Shown here: positions 10,120-17,590 of the stretch, one piece after another | Position numbering within the stretch: the first letter of the stretch is position 1 | Layout: each line of letters starts with the position of its first letter | DNA from: Rhodobium gokarnense | GTDB taxonomy: Bacteria > Pseudomonadota > Alphaproteobacteria > Rhizobiales > Rhodobiaceae | NCBI RefSeq assembly: GCF_025961475.1 | Contig: NZ_JAOQNS010000001.1 | Coordinates: 310,001-374,000 of the forward strand | DNA length: 64,000 nucleotides | Direction: 5' to 3' | Notes under the pieces: generated by a model | What the model was told of the DNA's origin: nothing | The model's database searches: none | Seen by the model: the letters and a program-made list of their open reading frames with translations, nothing else | Made by a program: the position numbers and the translations under genes

Positions 10120-11048
10120 GCGGCCGGCTGATCATCGTCGACTGGGGAACCTCGTCCTTCCGAGCCTGGCTGGTCGATGCCGCCTCGGGCGCGGTCCTTG
10201 CCGAAATCGGCGACGGCCTTGGCATGCGGGCGCTGTCGCGCAATGGGTTCGCTGCCTATTGCCATGAGCGGCTCGGCCCCTGGCGGGATGGCGCGACGCC
10301 GGTCTATATGGCCGGCATGGTCGGCGCGCCACAGGGCTGGCAACAGGCACCGCAGCCGCCGCTTCCGGCAACGCCGGAGAGCCTTGCCCGCGATGTCGTC
10401 GCCGTTGCGGACATGGCGGGTGTCTTCATCATTCCGGGTGTCCGGGTCGCCAGCGCCGATCCCGCCAAGGCCGACGTCATGCGCGGCGAGGAGGTCCAGA
10501 TTTTCGGCGCGCTGTCGCTCGTCGATTGGGACTATGCGGTCCTCTGCCTGCCCGGCACCCACAGCAAATGGGCCGATGTGGAAGGCGGCGTTCTGACCCG
10601 CTTTTCCACCAGCATGACCGGCGAGGTGCATGAGGTCATGCTCGCCCATTCCGTGCTCGGCCTGGCCGCCGACCGGGACGCGCCTTTCGCGGAGGTTGCC
10701 TTCGACGCCGGCCTCTCCCAGTCGGTCCGTCGCGGCGGTCTTCTCAATCACCTCTTTTCTGCCCGTGCCCGAGGCATACATGGAGACTTACGGGCCGAAG
10801 ATGTGGCGAGCTATCTCTCCGGCCTTCTCATCGGCTCGGAGATCGCCGCCATGACGCCGCTTTATGCCAGCGGCGCCGGCGAGATCCTCCTGGTCAGCAA
10901 CGACAGACTTGCGGTGCCCTACGGGGCGGCGTTTTCCCGGGCGGGCCTTGCCTATCGGCATGTCACCGCCCGCGAGGCGACGCTTGCCGGGGTGACGGCA
11001 ATCGCGCGGCTTCACGCGCCGGAACTTTTCTCGGAGGCGGTCTCATGA
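10116..11048 (+). CDS. dgoK: 2-dehydro-3-deoxygalactonokinase DgoK
   Basis: Sugar-acid kinase of the DgoK family, 310 residues, phosphorylating 2-keto-3-deoxygalactonate at C6 between the DgoD and DgoA steps. An ASKHA-type phosphate loop is visible at the N-terminus (IIVDWGTSSFRAWLVD), and the centre has LPGTHSKWADVEGG and RFSTSMTGE. An open frame reaches further upstream, but the ATG at 10116, overlapping the dgoA stop by four bases, gives a standard N-terminus. It overlaps gnd by four bases in turn, so dgoDAK-gnd are probably translationally coupled. Confidence 0.9.
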   Translation: MSGRLIIVDWGTSSFRAWLVDAASGAVLAEIGDGLGMRALSRNGFAAYCHERLGPWRDGATPVYMAGMVGAPQGWQQAPQPPLPATPESLARDVVAVADMAGVFIIPGVRVASADPAKADVMRGEEVQIFGALSLVDWDYAVLCLPGTHSKWADVEGGVLTRFSTSMTGEVHEVMLAHSVLGLAADRDAPFAEVAFDAGLSQSVRRGGLLNHLFSARARGIHGDLRAEDVASYLSGLLIGSEIAAMTPLYASGAGEILLVSNDRLAVPYGAAFSRAGLAYRHVTAREATLAGVTAIARLHAPELFSEAVS

Positions 11049-12454
11049 CCGAAACAGAACACCTTTGCGACATCGCCGTCATCGGCCTCGGCGTCATGGG
11101 GCGCAACCTTGCCCTCAACCTCAACGACCGCGGCTACAAGGTGGTCGCCGGCGATGCCTTCCCGGACGTCGTCGTCAGCGCGCGGGCCGAGCTTGAGCCG
11201 ACTGTCACCGTCGTCGACACGCCGATCGACGTGTTGAAGCATCTCAAAGCCCCGCGCACCATGCTGGTGATGATCAAGGCCGGCGACCCGGTCGATGCGC
11301 TGATCGAGACGTTCCGCCCGCACCTGCAACCCGGCGACATTCTCATCGACGGCGGCAACAGCCATTACCACGACACCGAACGGCGCCAGGCGCTGCTGGA
11401 AGCCGACGGCGTGCGCTTCGTCGGGCTCGGCGTTTCCGGGGGCGAGGAGGGCGCCCGCCACGGCCCCGCGCTGATGGCCGGCGGCGATCCCGACGCCGTT
11501 GCCGCGGTCTCCGCGCCGCTTGCCGCCATCGCCGCCAAGGCCGGCGACGGGGCGCCCTGTTTCGGCACCTTCGGGCCCGGCGGTGCCGGCCATTTCGTCA
11601 AGATGGCCCATAACGGCATCGAATACCTGGTGATGCAGGCGCTCGCCGAATGCTACCTGCTGCTCTCCGGCCCGGCCGGGCTCGAGCGCGAGGCAATGGC
11701 CGAGACGTTCCGGCGCTGGGACGAGACCGCCGCATCTTCGTACTTGCTTGAAATCACCGCCGTCGTCGTCGACGAGGTCGACACGGACACCGGCCGGCCG
11801 CTGGTCGAGATGATCAAGGATTCCGCCCACCATAAGGGCACCGGCCGCTGGACCGTTGAGGCCGGACTGCAATACGGCGTTGCCGTTCCCGGCATCGCCA
11901 CCGCATTCCTGGCGCGCGCTCTTTCCTCCCGGCGCGCGCCCCATGCCGCGTCGCTCCGCCGTCTGCCTCCGGCGGGCGACGCGGCTCTTATTGCCGATGA
12001 CCTCGGCAAGGCGCTGCCGGCGGTCATGCTGGCGGCCTATGCGCAGGGGCTGTCGCTGATTTCCGAGGCCTCCAAGGTCAATGGCTGGGGAACGGAGCTG
12101 GCGACCGTCGCCCGCACCTGGCGGGCCGGCTGCATCATTCGCGCTGCCATGCTCGATCCGATCGCCGACGCCTTCACCGCCGATCCGGAGCTGACCGACA
12201 TCACCCTGTCGCCGCTTGCCGAAGAGATCCTGGAGACGGCGGAACGGCCGCTCCGCCGGGTCGTTGCGGCCGCGGTCGCCGACGGCGTGCCGGTGCCGGC
12301 GCTCGCCAATTCGATCGCCTATCTCGACGGGCTGAGGGCCAAGCGCGTCGGCGCCAACCTGATCCAGGGCCAGCGCGACCTGTTCGGCGCCCACACCTTC
12401 GAGCGCACCGACAAGCCCGGCGTCTTCCACCACGAATGGCCGGTCGTGTCCTGA
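11045..12454 (+). CDS. gnd: 6-phosphogluconate dehydrogenase (decarboxylating)
   Basis: NADP-dependent oxidative decarboxylase making ribulose-5-phosphate from 6-phosphogluconate, 469 residues, the long dimeric form. Visible motifs are the Rossmann fold VIGLGVMGRNLALNLNDRG (residues 12-30), substrate loop DGGNSHYHDTERR, GVSGGEEGARHGP, the catalytic lysine and asparagine in FVKMAHNGIEY, and KGTGRWT. It sits between dgoK and gluconokinase, an unusual association: with gluconokinase it would let the same operon drain gluconate to the pentose phosphate pathway while DgoDAK handles galactonate. Confidence 0.93.
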   Translation: MTETEHLCDIAVIGLGVMGRNLALNLNDRGYKVVAGDAFPDVVVSARAELEPTVTVVDTPIDVLKHLKAPRTMLVMIKAGDPVDALIETFRPHLQPGDILIDGGNSHYHDTERRQALLEADGVRFVGLGVSGGEEGARHGPALMAGGDPDAVAAVSAPLAAIAAKAGDGAPCFGTFGPGGAGHFVKMAHNGIEYLVMQALAECYLLLSGPAGLEREAMAETFRRWDETAASSYLLEITAVVVDEVDTDTGRPLVEMIKDSAHHKGTGRWTVEAGLQYGVAVPGIATAFLARALSSRRAPHAASLRRLPPAGDAALIADDLGKALPAVMLAAYAQGLSLISEASKVNGWGTELATVARTWRAGCIIRAAMLDPIADAFTADPELTDITLSPLAEEILETAERPLRRVVAAAVADGVPVPALANSIAYLDGLRAKRVGANLIQGQRDLFGAHTFERTDKPGVFHHEWPVVS

Positions 12455-12477
12455 GCGGAACCTGAGGGCGGGCGACG

Positions 12478-12978
12478 ATGATCATCGTGATGATGGGGAT
12501 CTGCGGCACCGGAAAGTCGACGCTCGGCAAGCTTCTGGCCGCGCGCCGCGACATCCCCTTCGTCGAGGGCGACGACTACCACCTGCCGGAAGCCGTCGCC
12601 AAGATGGCCAAGGGCGAGCCGCTGACCGACGCCGACCGCTGGCCGTGGCTCGACCGCCTCGGCGCGGCGATGGGCGAATGGTCGGCGGAGGGCAAGGAGG
12701 CGGTGGTGAGCTGTTCGGCCCTCCGCCGCGCCTATCGCGATCGCCTCAGGGCTGCGGCGCCCGATGTCGTCTTCGTCTATCTCGAAGGTGCCGTCGATCT
12801 CGTGCGTGAGCGCATGGCGGGCCGCGAGGGCCATTTCATGCCGGTCGCCCTCGTCGACAGCCAGATCGCCGACCTGGAAGACCCACGCGGCGAGCCCGGC
12901 GTCGTCTCGGTCAGCATTGAGGGACGGCCCGAGGAGATCGTCGGGCGGATCGAGGGGGCGTTGGGGGAGCGGGATTGA
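12478..12978 (+). CDS. gntK: Gluconokinase
   Basis: Small P-loop kinase of 166 residues making 6-phosphogluconate from gluconate, the substrate of the preceding Gnd. Walker A reads GICGTGKSTLGKLLA (residues 7-21), followed by FVEGDDYHLPE and the lid region VSCSALRRAYRDRLR. The length is near the family's usual 165-180. It starts 23 bases after gnd and is the last gene of the sugar-acid operon. Repetitive non-coding DNA begins immediately after its stop. Confidence 0.9.
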   Translation: MIIVMMGICGTGKSTLGKLLAARRDIPFVEGDDYHLPEAVAKMAKGEPLTDADRWPWLDRLGAAMGEWSAEGKEAVVSCSALRRAYRDRLRAAAPDVVFVYLEGAVDLVRERMAGREGHFMPVALVDSQIADLEDPRGEPGVVSVSIEGRPEEIVGRIEGALGERD

Positions 12979-13021
12979 GTGGTTCTGTTTGTCGCTCACG
13001 GTAGTTTTTTTGCGCTCACGC

Positions 13022-13215
13022 CAGGCTCGCTTTGCTCGCGGCTCCGCGGGGGCGGCGCAACGGCGCCGGCGGCCGGTCGGCCTTGCGAGCCCTGCGGGCT
13101 CGTTCTCTTGTCTCGCGGCAGGCTCGCTCCGCTCGCGCCTCCGACGGGGCGGCGCACAAGCGCCGACGGCCTGTCGGCCTTGCGAAGCCTGTGGCTTCGG
13201 TTCTGCGCTCACGCC
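13022..13215. repeat. Two-copy tandem repeat, about 97 bp per unit
   Basis: Two imperfect direct copies begin at 13022 and 13119, each opening CAGGCTCGCT and running through a GGGGCGGCGCA segment to TGTCGGCCTTGCGA or GGTCGGCCTTGCGA. Each unit contains small GC-rich hairpins. CGCTCACG occurs just before the array (12993 and 13013) and just after it (13206). Frames open through the array look like GC artefacts. Together with the elements at 13231 and 13491 it fills the 680-base gap between gntK and the RidA gene. Confidence 0.75.
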
Positions 13216-13230
13216 CGAACAACACTCTCC

Positions 13231-13410
13231 GTCATCCCGGCCGGAGCGAAGCGGAGAGCCGGGATCCATTGCCCATGTCAGCACGGTATGTCGTTGGCGG
13301 TCCTCGTGTGGAATTGGCGTGACCTGAAGCCGTGGCGAAATCCGCCATGGGCTACGATGCCGATAGGGGCAATGGGCCCCGGCTCTCCGCTTCGCTTCGC
13401 CCGGGGTGAC
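13231..13410. repeat. Inverted-repeat (MITE-like) element, copy A
   Basis: A 180-base element bounded by arms of about 44 bases that are near-perfect inverted copies. The left end starts GTCATCCCGGCCGGAGCGAA and the right end finishes CGCCCGGGGTGAC. Both arms contain the CGGAGAGCCGGG / CCCGGCTCTCCG core and end inward at ATTGCCC / GGGCAATG. A related copy lies at 46721-46889 and shares the internal GCGGTATGTCG-like block. It encodes no plausible protein. Confidence 0.75.
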
Positions 13411-13490
13411 GAAGGAGAGGGATGCAGGGGCAACCGTGGCCGCAGGCGATGCGGCAGCGGGCTTGCTCTGCGCCTGGGGTCCTCTCAAGC

Positions 13491-13598
13491 GTCATTGCCG
13501 GGCTTGACCCGGCAATCCATGGGGCCTTTGATTTCAATATCTTAGGATGAGACACATGGATATGCCTCATGGACCACCGGATCAAGTCCGGTGGTGAC
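13491..13598. repeat. Short inverted-repeat element
   Basis: The left arm GTCATTGCCGGGCTTGACCC... and the right arm, which ends ...CAAGTCCGGTGGTGAC, are inverted copies of roughly 30 bases around an AT-rich centre (TTTGATTTCAATATCTTAGG). Each arm is itself a small palindrome around CGGGCTTGACCCGG or CCGGATCAAGTCCGG. Such GTCATTGCCGGG-type elements are common interspersed repeats in alphaproteobacteria. It lies about 60 bases beyond the 3' end of the RidA gene. Confidence 0.65.
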
Positions 13599-13661
13599 GC
13601 GGAGTGGGTGGAGAGGGCGGAGCGGGAAGCGCTCGCCAGGAGAGGTGTCCGGCGGGAGAGC

Positions 13662-14012
13662 CTACTTCTGCGCCGCGACGACGATGATCTCGACCTTGAA
13701 GTCTGGCGTGGCCAACTTACTCTCGCCGCAGGCGCGGGTGGGGGCGTGGCCTTCGGGGACCCAGGCGTCCCAGACGGCGTTCATTTCCGCGAAATCATCC
13801 ATGTCAGCCAGCCAGATAGTGGCCTGCAGGATGCGGGTCGGGTCGGAGCCGGCCTCGGCCAGGAGCTTCTCGATGCCCTTGAGGATGGCCTCGGTCTGGG
13901 CGGTGACGCTTTCGCCGGGGGCGCCGACCTGGCCGGCGAGGTAGACGGTGCCGTTGTGGATGACGGCCTGGCTCATGCGCTGGCCGGTCTGAAGGCGTTC
14001 GACGGTGCTCAT
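13662..14012 (-). CDS. RidA family enamine/imine deaminase
   Basis: Small trimeric YjgF/RidA-type protein, 116 residues, that hydrolyses reactive enamine or imine intermediates. Recognisable parts are NGTVYLAGQVG (residues 20-30), ATIWLADMDDFAEMNAVWDAW, and the C-terminal APTRACGESKLATPDFKVEI. The arginine of the TRAC segment occupies the position of the substrate-binding arginine in active RidA proteins. It is the last gene of the amine operon and overlaps the upstream FAD oxidase by four bases, which suggests it clears the imine that oxidase releases. Confidence 0.88.
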   Translation of the reverse strand: MSTVERLQTGQRMSQAVIHNGTVYLAGQVGAPGESVTAQTEAILKGIEKLLAEAGSDPTRILQATIWLADMDDFAEMNAVWDAWVPEGHAPTRACGESKLATPDFKVEIIVVAAQK

Positions 14013-15136
14013 TGCAGCGTTCCTGTTCCGGGGCCGATGCCGTCGCGGGCGGGCGACAGGGCGGCGACGACGTCGGGGGTGAGTTCGGGGGTGCGGCCGA
14101 GGACGAGGTCTCCGGCAAGGCGGGCAAGCGCCGGCGAGGTCTGGACGCCGTAGCCGCCCTGGCCGGCGAGCCAGAAGAAGCCGTCGGCATCCGGGGCAAA
14201 GCCGCAGACCGGCGTGCGGTCGGCGACGAAGGAGCGGAGCCCCGCCCAGGAGCGCTCGACCCTTGTGACGCTGATCGTCATTGCCTGCTCGAACCGGTGG
14301 AGGCCCTCTGCGAGCACCATGTCGTCGGGCCAGGCATCGTGGGGGTCGACCGGGTCCTCGTCGGCCGGCGAGACGAGCAGCCGGCCGCGCTCCGGCTTGG
14401 CGTACCAGGTCTCGGACCCCGAGACGACCAACGGCCAGCGCTCCACGCCCAGGTCGTCCGGCATCGGCAGGACGGCGATGGAGCGGCGCATGGGGGTGAG
14501 CCCGATCGGTGCCACATGGGCCATCGCGGCAAGGCCGTCGGCCCAGGCGCCGGCGGCGTTGACGACGATCGGTGCCTCGTAGGCGGCGTCCTTCGTGCGG
14601 ACCTGCCAGGTGGTGCGGGCGCGCACGATCTCGGCGACCTCCGCGCGGCGCTCGATGCGCCCCGTGCCGGAGCGGGCGAGCCGGGCAAAGCCCTGCAGCA
14701 GCCGGTCGACGTCGATGTCCTGGGCGTTCGGCTCGAAGACGGCGCGCTCGATCCTCTCGCGCCTCAGGATCGGGATGCGGCCGACGGCGTCGTCCGGCGT
14801 GATCTCCTGAAGGCCGTCGCTGCCGGCAAGGTAGTGTTCCAGGGCCTCGATCTCGCCCTCGGCAGCGACCATCATCTCGCCGCGCGGGGTCAGCAGCGAG
14901 GAATCCGCAATGCCCTCGGGGTTTTCCAGCACCGGCGCGCTTGCCGCGTTCAGCGCGCGGACCGTGGCATTGCCGTAGTTGCGGATGAAGACGGCGGCCG
15001 AGCGGCCCGTCGCGTGGTAGCCGATGGCGTCCTCGCGCTCCAGCACGATGACCTTGGCCTCCGGGGCGAGCCGGGCCGCGGCGCCGATGCCGCCGATGCC
15101 GCCGCCGATGACGAGAATGTCAGCGGTTTCCGTCAC
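14009..15136 (-). CDS. FAD-dependent amine/amino-acid oxidoreductase (DadA/GlyOx family)
   Basis: Flavoprotein of the glycine/D-amino acid oxidase family, 375 residues. The dinucleotide-binding motif is ADILVIGGGIGGIGAAARLA near residues 5-24, followed by the adenine-binding VIVLEREDAIGYHATGRSA, and the C-terminal FAD contact WLAGQGGYGVQTSPALARLA. It would oxidise the C-N bond of an amine or amino acid to an imine. The start is a GTG overlapping the stop of the deacetylase gene by four bases; the frame is open far upstream but there it runs antiphase over that gene. The substrate is unknown; its neighbours suggest a polyamine-derived amine or amino acid. Confidence 0.8.
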   Translation of the reverse strand: MTETADILVIGGGIGGIGAAARLAPEAKVIVLEREDAIGYHATGRSAAVFIRNYGNATVRALNAASAPVLENPEGIADSSLLTPRGEMMVAAEGEIEALEHYLAGSDGLQEITPDDAVGRIPILRRERIERAVFEPNAQDIDVDRLLQGFARLARSGTGRIERRAEVAEIVRARTTWQVRTKDAAYEAPIVVNAAGAWADGLAAMAHVAPIGLTPMRRSIAVLPMPDDLGVERWPLVVSGSETWYAKPERGRLLVSPADEDPVDPHDAWPDDMVLAEGLHRFEQAMTISVTRVERSWAGLRSFVADRTPVCGFAPDADGFFWLAGQGGYGVQTSPALARLAGDLVLGRTPELTPDVVAALSPARDGIGPGTGTLQ

Positions 15137-16164
15137 GATGCCCGCTCCGTGCCGAAGCCGGAAAGGAAGCTCGTCAGGTTTTGCCCCAGTTCCGGGCAGA
15201 GATAGCCGCCCTCCTGGACGATGACGGTCGGCAGCTTCAGGCCCGCCAGCGCATCGGCGATGCGGGCAAAGCCGGCCGTCGTCACGGCAAGGCCGCCGAA
15301 CGGGTCGCCCTCGAAGGCATCGAGCCCCAGGGCGACGACGAGGGCGTCGGCGCCGAAGGCGCGGACGCGCGCAAGGCCGGTGTCGAGGGCGGCAAGGAAG
15401 GTCTCGTCCTCCGAGCCGCGGGGGATCGGCAGGTTGAGATTGGCGCCGAGGCCGGCGCCCGCCCCGCGCTCGTCGGCATGGCCCCAGAAGAACGGATAGT
15501 AGCGGGCGGGATCGGCGTGGATGGAGACGGTGAGGACGTCGCGGCGCGCGTAGAAGATGCCTTGCGTGCCGTTGCCGTGGTGGAGGTCGACGTCGACGAT
15601 GGCCGGGCGGCGGCCGGCAGCGAGCAGGCGCTGGGCCGCAATCCCCGTGTTGTTGAGGAAGCAGAAGCCGCCGGCAAGGTCGGAAAAGGCGTGGTGCCCC
15701 GGCGGGCGGCAGAGGGCGTAGGCATCGCCGGCGCCGGACGCCACATGATTGGCGGCGGCGATGGCGGTCTGGGCGCTCCAATAGGCCGATTCCCAGGTGT
15801 TTTCGGAAATCGGGCAGGCGGTGTCGGCCATGTGGAAGCCGGCCTGGCCGACGGCGGATTTCGGGTAGCCGACGTCGCGCCGGTCCGGGTGGATGTTGGG
15901 GATGACCTCCGCGGAGGCGCCGGGAATGCGTTGCCAGCGGGCATAAATGTTCTGCAGGAAGACGAGGTATTCCGGCGAGTGGATGGCCGCGATCGGACTG
16001 AGGCCGCGGTCGGCAGGCTCTTCCGCCGCTATCTTCACCTCGGCAAGGCCGGCAAGGAGCGCATCGATGCGGCCGGGCACCTCCGGGTTCGGCTGCGGCG
16101 CGCCGCTGGACAGGAAATGCTTGGGATCGTGGCGGCGCTGAAGGTCGTGAAAGAAGGCTTTCAT
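15133..16164 (-). CDS. Acetylpolyamine amidohydrolase (class II HDAC-like)
   Basis: Zinc deacetylase of the arginase/deacetylase superfamily, 343 residues, very close in length to the Mycoplana acetylpolyamine amidohydrolase. Catalytic residues are in place: H157-H158 (RPPGHHAF), zinc ligands D193, H195 and D282 (DVDLHHGNG, ALGLDAFEG), and the transition-state tyrosine Y321 (QEGGYLCPE). These are offset by one or two from the numbering I recall for the Mycoplana enzyme. It would remove acetyl groups from acetylputrescine-, acetylcadaverine- or acetylspermidine-like amines. It overlaps the GNAT gene upstream and the FAD oxidase downstream by four bases each. Confidence 0.88.
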   Translation of the reverse strand: MKAFFHDLQRRHDPKHFLSSGAPQPNPEVPGRIDALLAGLAEVKIAAEEPADRGLSPIAAIHSPEYLVFLQNIYARWQRIPGASAEVIPNIHPDRRDVGYPKSAVGQAGFHMADTACPISENTWESAYWSAQTAIAAANHVASGAGDAYALCRPPGHHAFSDLAGGFCFLNNTGIAAQRLLAAGRRPAIVDVDLHHGNGTQGIFYARRDVLTVSIHADPARYYPFFWGHADERGAGAGLGANLNLPIPRGSEDETFLAALDTGLARVRAFGADALVVALGLDAFEGDPFGGLAVTTAGFARIADALAGLKLPTVIVQEGGYLCPELGQNLTSFLSGFGTERAS

Positions 16165-16649
16165 GTCGGATCACTCATCTTGCCGAAGTCCGGGCCCTCA
16201 AGGGTAAGGGTCTGGTCGTGGCCGCCATTGGCAAAGCCGTGGCGGCGATAGAAGCGCTCGGCGCGCGGATTGTCGAGGTGGACGGTCAGCTTCATATAGC
16301 CGGCCTGCCAGCTTGCTGCGCCGTGGCGTGCTGCCGCCGCGAGCAGCCGCTTGCCGAGGCCGGAACTGCGCAAGGCCCTGTCGACCCAAAGGTCCTGGAC
16401 ATAGACGCCGGGCATGCCCCTCAGCGTGGAAAACTCCGGAAAGAACAGGACAAGGCCGACGGCGGTGCCGTCGCGCTCCGCGATCAGGCAGTGGAACAGC
16501 GGCTCCTCGCCGAAGCCGTGGTGACGGAGGATCTCGGTGCTTGAGGCAAACGCCGTCGTCTCGCCGAGGTCGACGGCAAGACGGGCGAGCATGGACTGGA
16601 TCCTTTCGGCGTCCTCGGCGCCGGCGAGGCGGATGGCGATGTCGGTCAT
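16161..16649 (-). CDS. GNAT family N-acetyltransferase, possibly diamine/polyamine-specific
   Basis: Acetyl-CoA-dependent N-acetyltransferase of 162 residues. The acetyl-CoA loop is RSSGLGKRLLAAAARHG (about residues 91-107), preceded by a beta strand GVYVQDLWVD and followed by DNPRAERFYRRHGF. The VYVQDLWV-x-R layout and small size resemble spermidine/spermine acetyltransferases, but this is only a resemblance. Its stop overlaps the deacetylase start (ATGA), so an acetyltransferase and an acetylpolyamine deacetylase are apparently translated together. Confidence 0.78.
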   Translation of the reverse strand: MTDIAIRLAGAEDAERIQSMLARLAVDLGETTAFASSTEILRHHGFGEEPLFHCLIAERDGTAVGLVLFFPEFSTLRGMPGVYVQDLWVDRALRSSGLGKRLLAAAARHGAASWQAGYMKLTVHLDNPRAERFYRRHGFANGGHDQTLTLEGPDFGKMSDPT

Positions 16650-16663
16650 GGATATATCTGGTG

Positions 16664-17590
16664 TCAGAACGCAGTGCGGTCGGCGCCCTTGAGGTCGAGC
16701 ATTTGTCTTGCGTCGTCGGGCGTGGCGACGACCCGGCCGAGTTTTTCGACGATCTCGCGGATCAGCGCAACCTGGTCGGCGTTGGAGCGGGCGAGTTCTC
16801 CCCGGGCGATGTAGATGCTGTCCTCAAGGCCGACGCGGACGTGGCCGCCCATGGCCGCGGCCATGGTGGTGATCGGGATCTGGTGCCGGCCGGCGGCGAG
16901 CGCGGACCACTGGTAAGCATCGCCGAACAGCTTGTCGGCGATCCGCTTCATGTGGGTGAGGTTCTCCGGATCGGCGCCGATGCCGCCCAGCACCCCGAAG
17001 ACGAACTGGATGAAGAGCGGGGCTTCGACGAGGCCGCGGTCGAGGAAATGGCGCAGCATGTAGAGGTGGCCGACGTCGTAGCACTCGAACTCAAAGCGCG
17101 CGCCGCGCTTCTCGCCCATCTCGGAAATCACATGGGCGATGTCGCGGGGCGTGTTCTTGAAGATGAGGTCGTCGGAGTTTTCCAGGAACGGCTTTTCCCA
17201 GTCGTGGCGCCAGTCGGTGATGCGGGCGGCTGCCGGATAGAGCGCGAAGTTCATGGAGCCCATGTTGACGGAACACATCTCCGGCGCGGCCGTCATCGGC
17301 GCGCGGAGGCGTTCTTCCAGGGTCATCGTCGCGCTGCCGCCGGTGGTGAGGTTGAGGACGGCGTCGGTTCCCTGCTTGATGCGCGGCAGGAAGGCCATGA
17401 AATGGTCGAGATCGGCCGAGGGGCGGCCGTCCGCGGGGTTGCGGGCGTGGAGGTGCAGGATCGCGGCGCCGGCCTCGGCTGCAGAAACCGACTCAGAGGC
17501 GATGTCGTCCGCCGTGATCGGCAGGTGGGGGGTCATCGACGGGGTATGGATGGAGCCGGTGACGGCGCAGGAAATGATGATCTTGGTCAT
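16664..17590 (-). CDS. Beta-keto acid cleavage enzyme (BKACE/Kce, DUF849)
   Basis: TIM-barrel enzyme of 308 residues that condenses a beta-keto acid with acetyl-CoA to give acetoacetate and a new CoA thioester. The founding member cleaves 3-keto-5-aminohexanoate in lysine fermentation. Zinc ligands are visible as the HLH of AILHLHARNP (about residue 46) and the glutamate of VRVGLEDSIY, with NMGSMNFA as another family block. It overlaps the aminotransferase gene by four bases; that enzyme could supply its beta-keto acid by transamination. The true substrate cannot be read from sequence. Confidence 0.85.
   Translation of the reverse strand: MTKIIISCAVTGSIHTPSMTPHLPITADDIASESVSAAEAGAAILHLHARNPADGRPSADLDHFMAFLPRIKQGTDAVLNLTTGGSATMTLEERLRAPMTAAPEMCSVNMGSMNFALYPAAARITDWRHDWEKPFLENSDDLIFKNTPRDIAHVISEMGEKRGARFEFECYDVGHLYMLRHFLDRGLVEAPLFIQFVFGVLGGIGADPENLTHMKRIADKLFGDAYQWSALAAGRHQIPITTMAAAMGGHVRVGLEDSIYIARGELARSNADQVALIREIVEKLGRVVATPDDARQMLDLKGADRTAF

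Noticed and set aside
13022-13600. CRISPR-like array
   Set aside because: Repeats are only two tandem units and unrelated inverted repeats, without regular short repeats and unique spacers or cas genes.
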